From positions 1 to 16,025 of the forward strand of contig JAJYDH010000090.1 in assembly GCA_021777685.1 (NCBI GenBank): a stretch of 16,025 nt of DNA, given 5' to 3'. Under the pieces are notes generated by a model. It saw nothing but the letters and a program-made list of their open reading frames with translations, was not told the DNA's origin and searched no databases. Shown one piece after another: positions 10,835-16,025 of the stretch (its first letter is position 1; every line of letters begins with the position of its first letter). Source of the DNA: Planctomycetota bacterium. Its GTDB lineage: Bacteria; Planctomycetota; Planctomycetia; Isosphaerales; Isosphaeraceae. The translations under genes were made by a program, and so were the position numbers.

Positions 10835-11280
10835 CGGTGACGATCCGGAGAGAGGTTGGTGCGGGCCGATCGCGCCCTCGGCGGGGCGTCGCCTCGCGGC
10901 CCGATCGGGCGACCCGGGCGATTCTAACGCGCGCCGGAGCCTTCGGCCGCAACCGAGTCCCCCATTCCTCGCAGGACGGCCATCCGCACCGCCGGATGCT
11001 CGCATGATGTCGCCGGGTCGCGAAGCCGGGTCCGCGCGACCGGGCCCGGCCGATGGACCGGGACAGGTCGCGAGAGGTCGCTTTCCATCAACCTGGGAAA
11101 TCCAACAGATGTGGTCCATCCGGTCGGAGTCCGGGCCCCTCGGCGTCGTCCCCTTGCCCGTCGCCGCGTCTCGATCTTCCGGTCGTCCCGAGGCTTGCGT
11201 CATCGTCCGGTGAATCGCGGCTCCCGCCCTGCGGTGGTCGTCGGGGGCTCGGCCCTGGCAGGCGGCGGGAGACTCCGCGT

Positions 11281-11400
11281 GGCAAAAAAGCAACTTTCCT
11301 CTTTTTTTTCTGGATTGAATGCGATCCGGTCTCGTATGGTTTGCGTTTGACCGGTAATGATCTCAAAACGTCGTTAATCGAGGTAAAATCAGCGGACGAT
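11281..11400. promoter_or_regulatory. AT-rich tract, possible promoter/regulatory zone
   Basis: This is the most AT-rich stretch of the window, with an A6 run near 11284 and a T8 run near 11302-11309. Partial promoter hexamers occur (TTGAAT 11315-11320, TTGACC 11347-11352, TAAAAT 11384-11389), but none pair at a 16-18 nt spacing. It may hold start sites for one or both divergent genes, with a leader of almost 500 nt for the repeat protein. It may instead bind a nucleoid protein. Confidence 0.3.
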
Positions 11401-11855
11401 TGGCAGCATCACAGGCCATTGAGATCTCGATCGGTCAGATGTCAAGGATGCCCCGATCTCGGTGGATTGCGCGGGGCGATGGCCGGCTGGCGGGGAGGAT
11501 CAGTCGCTCCCCGGCCGCCCCGGGACGATGGCAGTCGAACCTCCGGTTGGCCAGGATCGCTCGCGAGGCAAGGGGGCGGCCAGGACATCCGTAACGTCGG
11601 TCTTTGAAGTTCCGAATCCCCCCGACATCATCGCAATTCCGGGCGATCGGTGCGGTTTCCCCGCCCGATGCGCCCGGCATACACGGTGGTCGGCGGCCCC
11701 CTTGGTCGATCGTCGTGCCCTTGGGCCCGGCTCCAGGAAGCGCCGGGTCTGGCGACGATCTTCGGAATCGGTCCTGTCCCGGATGGTCGGCCGGCCCGGT
11801 GGGGTCTGGGGCGGTCCGGGACGGACGTGGATTGATCGAGCCCGCTCCCGCGCTC

Positions 11856-11861
11856 AAGGAG
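11856..11861 (+). promoter_or_regulatory. Strong ribosome binding site of the giant repeat protein
   Basis: AAGGAG ends 7 nt before the ATG at 11869. It is the best Shine-Dalgarno match in the window and fixes the start of a reading frame that has no stop before the right edge. Confidence 0.8.
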
Positions 11862-11868
11862 TCCACGC

Positions 11869-14800
11869 ATGTCGCTCGCTCAGAACCTCGGTGATCGCCG
11901 CCCTCGTCGTAGGCAGAAGGATCGGACGAGGCGGAGGCTCCTGGCGGCGCTCTGGTCGCTCGTCGAGCTGGAAGACCGTTGCTTGCTCTCGGCGGTCTCG
12001 TGGAGCGGGCAGGGTGACGGCATGTCCTGGAACGACCCGGCGAACTGGACGGGCGACGTGGTCCCGGCCACCGGGGACGACGTGACGATCGACGCGGCGG
12101 GCGATCCCACGATCGTCTACTCGTCCGCCTCGGGCGACCTGAGCCTCCACAGCCTGAGCGGGCACGACGCGCTGGACCTGACCGGCGGCTCGCTGACGGT
12201 GACGTCCTCCTCGACCTTCGACGGCTCGCTGACGATCGAGGGGGGCTCGTTGGGGGCCTCGGGCTCGGGGACGGCCTTCACGGCGGCCGGCCCGGTCGCG
12301 GCCTCGTATGGGTCGCTGTCGGCCTCGGGCGGGGCGACGATCGGCCTGCCGACGCTGTCGGCGATCGACGGGAGCGGGATGCAGTTCGCCGCCGACGGCC
12401 CGGGGAGCACCCTCGACCTCTCGGCCGCGACGAGCACCGGCGGCTATGCCAACCGCATCGTCGACACGAACGGGGCGACCGTACTCCTTGATTCTGGCCT
12501 GACGGCGACGAGCGGCCTGTCGTTCACGGTCGACGGCTCGGGCTCGCTGCCGCTGGGCCAGTTCACCTCGATCGACGACGGCGGGATCACGGTCGAGGGG
12601 GGCTCGTACTCGCTGCCTAACCTCGTGAGCCTGACCAATGGGTCGGCCGAGGCGCTCACCGGCGGCCAGCTCGCCCTGCCCGGCCTGACCTCGGTGACGA
12701 ACACCAGCGATCGATTCGCCGCCGACGGCGCCGGCAGCAGGCTCGACCTGTCGAACCTCGGGACATTCTCCGGCTACTCCGGCGCCCTGGCCGCGACCAA
12801 TCACGGCACGGTCCTCCTGAACGGCTCGCTGACGACCCTCGACGGCGTGTCGGTGACGGTCGACGGCACCGGTTCGCTGCCGATCCAGCAATTCACGAGC
12901 GTGACCAATGGTGGGATCACGGTCCAGGGGGGCTCGTACACCCTGGCTAACTTGACGGACGTCGACGGCTCGTTCCTGTCGGCCCAGGGGGGCGGGACGC
13001 TCGCGCTGCCGTCGGTGAAATCCACCGGCGCCAGCGTCGGGTTCCAGGCGGACGGGGCGGGCAGCGTGCTCGACATCTCCTCGCTCACCACCCTCGGCGC
13101 GACCGGGGGTAGCTTCACCGACACCAACGGCGGCTCGATCCTGCTCAACCCGGCGGTGACGGCCCTCGACGGCGTCTCGGTGACGGTCGACGGGACCGGC
13201 TCGTTCCCGATCGGCCAGATCACCAGCCTGACCGACGGCTCGCTGACGGTCGAGGGGGGGACGTACTCGCTGGCCAACCTCGCCGGCGTCGACGGCTCCA
13301 GCCTGGACGTCCAGAATGGCGGCAGCCTCACGCTGCCGGCCGTCGCCTCGTTCGACCCGAAGGGCCGATACGTCAGCTTCACGGCGACCGGGGCCGGGAG
13401 CGTGCTCGCCCTGCCCGCCCTGACGTCATTGGGTTCGTCCTCCAATTACGGCTCCCTGAACCCGGACGCGAGCGGCGGCGGTCATGTGCTCCTGGCCGCC
13501 CTCACCGCCGTCGACACGGCGGCCCAGTACACCGGCTTCGGCGTCACGTCGGACGGCGCGGGGAGCGTGGTCGACCTCTCGGGGGCGACGGCCTTCGCCC
13601 CGTACAACGGGAGCCTCTCGGACACCAACGGCGGCTCGATCCTGCTCAACCCGGCGGTGACGACCCTCGATGGCGTCTCGGTGACGGTCGACGGCACCGG
13701 CTCGTTCCCGATCGGTCAGATCACCAGCCTGACCGACGGCTCGCTGACGGTGCTGGGAGGGAGCTACAACCTGGCCAACCTCGCCGACGTCGACGGCTCC
13801 AGCCTGACGGCGCAAAACGGGGGCAACCTCATCCTGCCGGCCGTCACGAGCTTCGACTCGCGAGGCCGTTACATCACGTTCTCGGCGGCCGATCCGATGA
13901 GCACGATCGGCCTGTACGACCTGACGGCGCTCGGCTCGGCCGGCTATTACGGGACGCTGAACCTGAGCGCGACCGGCGGCGGTCATGTGCTCCTGCCCAA
14001 GCTGGCCGCCATCGACACGGCGGCGACCAACACCTCCCTCGCGGTCTACTCGGACGGCGCGGAGAGCATCGTCGACATCTCGGGAGCCTCGACGTTCAAC
14101 GCCCCCAACGCCAGGCTCTCGGCCACCAACAAGGGAGCGATCCTTTTCAATGCCGCCGTGACGAGCCTGGACGGCGTCTCGCTCACGCTCGACGCGACCG
14201 GCGCGTTCCCGATCGCCCAGATCACCAGCTTCACCGACGGCTCGCTGACGATCGAGTCGGGGGGCCTGAACCTCCCCAACCTCACCGACGTCGACGGGTC
14301 GAGCCTGACCGTGCAGGGCGGCGGGAGCCTCACCCTGCCGTCGGTCACGTCTTACGGTGCGGGGAATTCCTACTACGGGAACACGTTCCAGGTGTCCGGG
14401 GCCGGCAGCAAGCTGAGCCTGCCCGCGTTGACGAGCATCCTCGACAACGGCATCACGATCGACGCCTCGGGCCAGGGCAGCACGATCGACCTGTCGGCCC
14501 TCACCTCGATCGCATCCAACTCCAGCTATTACGAGAGCACGATCGGCGCCACCGGCGGCGCGGCCGTCGAGCTCAGCCCCTCGTACACGTCCCTCGACCA
14601 TGTCAACCTGACGGTCGACGCCACCAGCTCGCTCCCGCTCGATCAGCTCAAGTCGCTGACCGATGGCTCGCTGACGGTCCAGGGGGGGACATACTCGCTG
14701 GACAACCTCGCCGACATCGACGGCTCCAACCTGAGGGCGGAGGATGGCGCGAGCCTGACCCTCCCCGCGGTCACCTCGTTCGACCCGAAGGGTCGCTACG

Positions 14801-16025
14801 TCAACTTCACGGCGACGGGGGCCGGGAGCGTGCTCGCCCTGCCCGCCCTGACGACCGTCGCGACGACGAGCTATGACGGCTCGCTGAACCTGGACGCGAG
14901 CGGCGGCGGGCATGTGTCGCTGGCCTCCCTCGGCACGTTCAACACGGCGGCGTACTACACCTCGCTGGGCGTCTCCTCGGACGGCTCGGGGAGCGTGGTC
15001 GACATTTCGGGCCTGACGGCGTTCGGCGCCTCCAGTTCCAGCCTCTCGGAGACCAACGGCGGGACGATCCTGCTCGATGCGGCGCTGACCGCCCTGGATG
15101 GTGTGTCCATCACGCTCGACGGGACGGGGACGTTCCCGTTCGGCCAGATCAGCTCGCTGACGAACGGCTCGCTGACGGTGGAGGGGGGAACGTACTCGCT
15201 GGCCAACCTTTCCGACATCGACGGGACGAGCCTGACGGTGGACTCGGGCGGCTCCCTGACGCTGCCCTCCGTCAAGAGCTTCACGACCAGCACCAACGGC
15301 TCGAACAACTTCCAGGTCTCCGGGACCGGGAGCGTGCTCGACCTGCCCGCCCTGACGACCATCGCCGGCGACAATCTCGGGATCGATGCGTCGGGCTCGG
15401 GCAGCACGATCGACCTGGCGGCGGTGGCGACGATCACGCTCACCTCCGGCTCGCTGAGCGCGACCAATTCGGGCTCGATCGCCCTCGGCCCGGGGCTGAC
15501 GGCGCTCGACAACGTCAGCGTGACCGTCGACGGCACGGGCCAGATCCCCCTCGGCCAGTTCACGAGCGTCACCAACGGCCGGATCACGGTCAGCGGCGGC
15601 ACGTACGCGCTGCCCTCCTTGACCGACGTCGACGGCTCCGCCCTCCAGGTCAACGGCGGCGGCAGCCTGACCCTGCCGAACCTCGTCGGCTACAACACCG
15701 ACAACATTTACTACTACGGCGGATTCGCGGTGAGCGGGACGGGCAGCCTGCTCGCCTTGCCCATGCTGGCCGCGATCACGGGCTCCTACGCGAGCCTCTC
15801 CGCCTCCGGGATGGGGAGCGAGATCGACGCGCCGGACCTCGCGAGCCTCCCCGTGGGCGTCACGCTCGGCGACCAGCAGGGGGCGTCGATCGTCCTGAAC
15901 GCGGGGCTGACCGCCCTCGACGGGGCCACGATCACCGTCGACGGGACCGGCTCGTTCCCGATCGGCCGGCTCACGTCGCTCACCGACGGGACGCTGAACG
16001 TCCAGGGGGGGACGTACTCGCTCGC
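11869..16025 (+). CDS. Giant extracellular beta-strand repeat protein, 3' end outside the window
   Basis: An open frame of 1385 codons starts at ATG-11869 and has no stop to the window end; I translated it line by line. Residues 1-24 are very basic, followed by a short hydrophobic stretch and VELEDRCLLSA (32-42), the planctomycete extracellular motif (Pfam Planc_extracel type), which marks surface or secreted proteins. Then comes a WNDPANW segment (54-60) and a long series of Ser/Thr/Gly/Asp/Leu-rich repeats to the end. Each carries a core like LDGVSVTVDGTGSFPIGQ followed by GSLTVEGGTYSLANL. The composition is acidic, with few Lys/Arg and only one cysteine (residue 38). The repeats suggest a beta-solenoid stalk or adhesin, which is an inference from pattern only. 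The gene stands alone behind a 1-kb non-coding region. The C-terminus, and any anchor or sorting domain, lies beyond the edge. Confidence 0.88.
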   Translation, partial: MSLAQNLGDRRPRRRQKDRTRRRLLAALWSLVELEDRCLLSAVSWSGQGDGMSWNDPANWTGDVVPATGDDVTIDAAGDPTIVYSSASGDLSLHSLSGHDALDLTGGSLTVTSSSTFDGSLTIEGGSLGASGSGTAFTAAGPVAASYGSLSASGGATIGLPTLSAIDGSGMQFAADGPGSTLDLSAATSTGGYANRIVDTNGATVLLDSGLTATSGLSFTVDGSGSLPLGQFTSIDDGGITVEGGSYSLPNLVSLTNGSAEALTGGQLALPGLTSVTNTSDRFAADGAGSRLDLSNLGTFSGYSGALAATNHGTVLLNGSLTTLDGVSVTVDGTGSLPIQQFTSVTNGGITVQGGSYTLANLTDVDGSFLSAQGGGTLALPSVKSTGASVGFQADGAGSVLDISSLTTLGATGGSFTDTNGGSILLNPAVTALDGVSVTVDGTGSFPIGQITSLTDGSLTVEGGTYSLANLAGVDGSSLDVQNGGSLTLPAVASFDPKGRYVSFTATGAGSVLALPALTSLGSSSNYGSLNPDASGGGHVLLAALTAVDTAAQYTGFGVTSDGAGSVVDLSGATAFAPYNGSLSDTNGGSILLNPAVTTLDGVSVTVDGTGSFPIGQITSLTDGSLTVLGGSYNLANLADVDGSSLTAQNGGNLILPAVTSFDSRGRYITFSAADPMSTIGLYDLTALGSAGYYGTLNLSATGGGHVLLPKLAAIDTAATNTSLAVYSDGAESIVDISGASTFNAPNARLSATNKGAILFNAAVTSLDGVSLTLDATGAFPIAQITSFTDGSLTIESGGLNLPNLTDVDGSSLTVQGGGSLTLPSVTSYGAGNSYYGNTFQVSGAGSKLSLPALTSILDNGITIDASGQGSTIDLSALTSIASNSSYYESTIGATGGAAVELSPSYTSLDHVNLTVDATSSLPLDQLKSLTDGSLTVQGGTYSLDNLADIDGSNLRAEDGASLTLPAVTSFDPKGRYVNFTATGAGSVLALPALTTVATTSYDGSLNLDASGGGHVSLASLGTFNTAAYYTSLGVSSDGSGSVVDISGLTAFGASSSSLSETNGGTILLDAALTALDGVSITLDGTGTFPFGQISSLTNGSLTVEGGTYSLANLSDIDGTSLTVDSGGSLTLPSVKSFTTSTNGSNNFQVSGTGSVLDLPALTTIAGDNLGIDASGSGSTIDLAAVATITLTSGSLSATNSGSIALGPGLTALDNVSVTVDGTGQIPLGQFTSVTNGRITVSGGTYALPSLTDVDGSALQVNGGGSLTLPNLVGYNTDNIYYYGGFAVSGTGSLLALPMLAAITGSYASLSASGMGSEIDAPDLASLPVGVTLGDQQGASIVLNAGLTALDGATITVDGTGSFPIGRLTSLTDGTLNVQGGTYSL
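12508..16025 (+). repeat. Modular repeats within the giant surface protein
   Basis: The LDGVSVTVDG-type core recurs at 12508 (divergent), 12838, 13165, 13666, 14167, 14593, 15094, 15505 and 15916. The spacings are 330, 327, 501, 501, 426, 501, 411 and 411 bp, that is 110, 109, 167, 167, 142, 167, 137 and 137 residues. The 167-residue units carry an extra module with FDPKGRYVSF-like and SGGGHVLL-like motifs. The DNA at 13120-13249 and 13621-13750 differs at about five positions. The array continues past the right edge. Confidence 0.9.

Larger units (their letters stand above)
10835..11868. other. Non-coding divergent intergenic region, about 1 kb
   Basis: No convincing gene lies here. Frames of up to about 180 residues exist on both strands, but they are Arg/Pro/Gly-rich, match no family I know and overlap one another. 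No tRNA cloverleaf, riboswitch or tandem repeat was recognised. The region separates the leftward DUF1080 block from the rightward repeat-protein gene, so promoters for both should lie in it. The base composition shifts clearly near 11281-11400. Confidence 0.6.

Noticed and set aside
9804..10952. Continuation of the esterase frame upstream into the DUF1080 gene
   Set aside because: It would place 380 low-complexity residues and the REP pair before a clear signal peptide, and it overlaps the well-supported DUF1080 gene in another frame.
11260..11310. Intrinsic terminator (small GC stem near 11270 followed by a T8 run)
   Set aside because: The stem GCGG/CCGC is only 4-5 bp and about 20 nt separate it from the T-run, and no gene ends nearby on the plus strand.
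11590..11640. tRNA-like T-loop sequence (GTTCCGAATC)
   Set aside because: It has an extra base against the T-loop consensus and no acceptor or anticodon stem can be drawn around it.
11435..11866. 143-codon minus-strand frame and several overlapping plus-strand frames in the 1-kb gap
   Set aside because: They show no domain, no ribosome site of note and an arginine/proline-rich composition typical of chance frames in GC-rich DNA.
13426..14913. 495-codon minus-strand open frame with repeat-like content
   Set aside because: It lies opposite the giant repeat gene and its apparent repeats are just the complement of that gene's repeats. The plus strand has the ribosome site, the export motif and a far longer frame.
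12508..16025. CRISPR array or non-coding satellite
   Set aside because: The periods are hundreds of bases, always multiples of three, and the frame stays open throughout, so these are protein repeats.

Overview
The window is uniformly GC-rich. It reads as chromosome from a planctomycete, most likely Isosphaeraceae-like, but that placement is inferred from gene content, not from a marker gene. The pointers are a DUF1080 (3-keto-disaccharide hydrolase) lipoprotein-like protein, an esterase fused to an SMP-30/gluconolactonase propeller, an FHA protein with a Pro/Glu linker, a MoxR ATPase, and above all a giant repeat protein whose N-terminus carries the LEDRxLLSA-type planctomycete extracellular motif.

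Left part, plus strand (170-5693): a two-gene ABC exporter unit (ATPase and multi-spanning permease separated by 1 nt); a lipoate-ligase/octanoyltransferase-family enzyme; an FHA-domain phosphopeptide-binding protein; and a MoxR AAA+ ATPase that converges on the next block.

Middle part, minus strand (5732-10834), in transcription order: DUF1080 secreted protein, secreted esterase/gluconolactonase fusion, secreted GH5-like glycosidase, and a membrane-anchored family 2 glycosyltransferase. The first three are predicted exported carbohydrate-active or ester-active proteins, which suggests scavenging or remodelling of polysaccharide outside the cytoplasm; the fourth probably moves a sugar on a polyprenyl lipid. 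The gaps in this block hold REP-like hairpins (one single, one inverted pair).

Right part: a non-coding divergent region of about 1 kb (10835-11868) with an AT-rich tract, then one uninterrupted plus-strand reading frame from 11869 past the right edge (at least 1385 codons). It encodes an acidic, Ser/Thr/Gly/Asp-rich extracellular beta-strand-repeat protein. Its repeats come in three length classes (about 110, 137-142 and 167 residues), and near-identical DNA between some units points to recent internal duplication. This is the most unusual item in the window. I saw no CRISPR array, tRNA, rRNA, insertion sequence or recognisable defence system.
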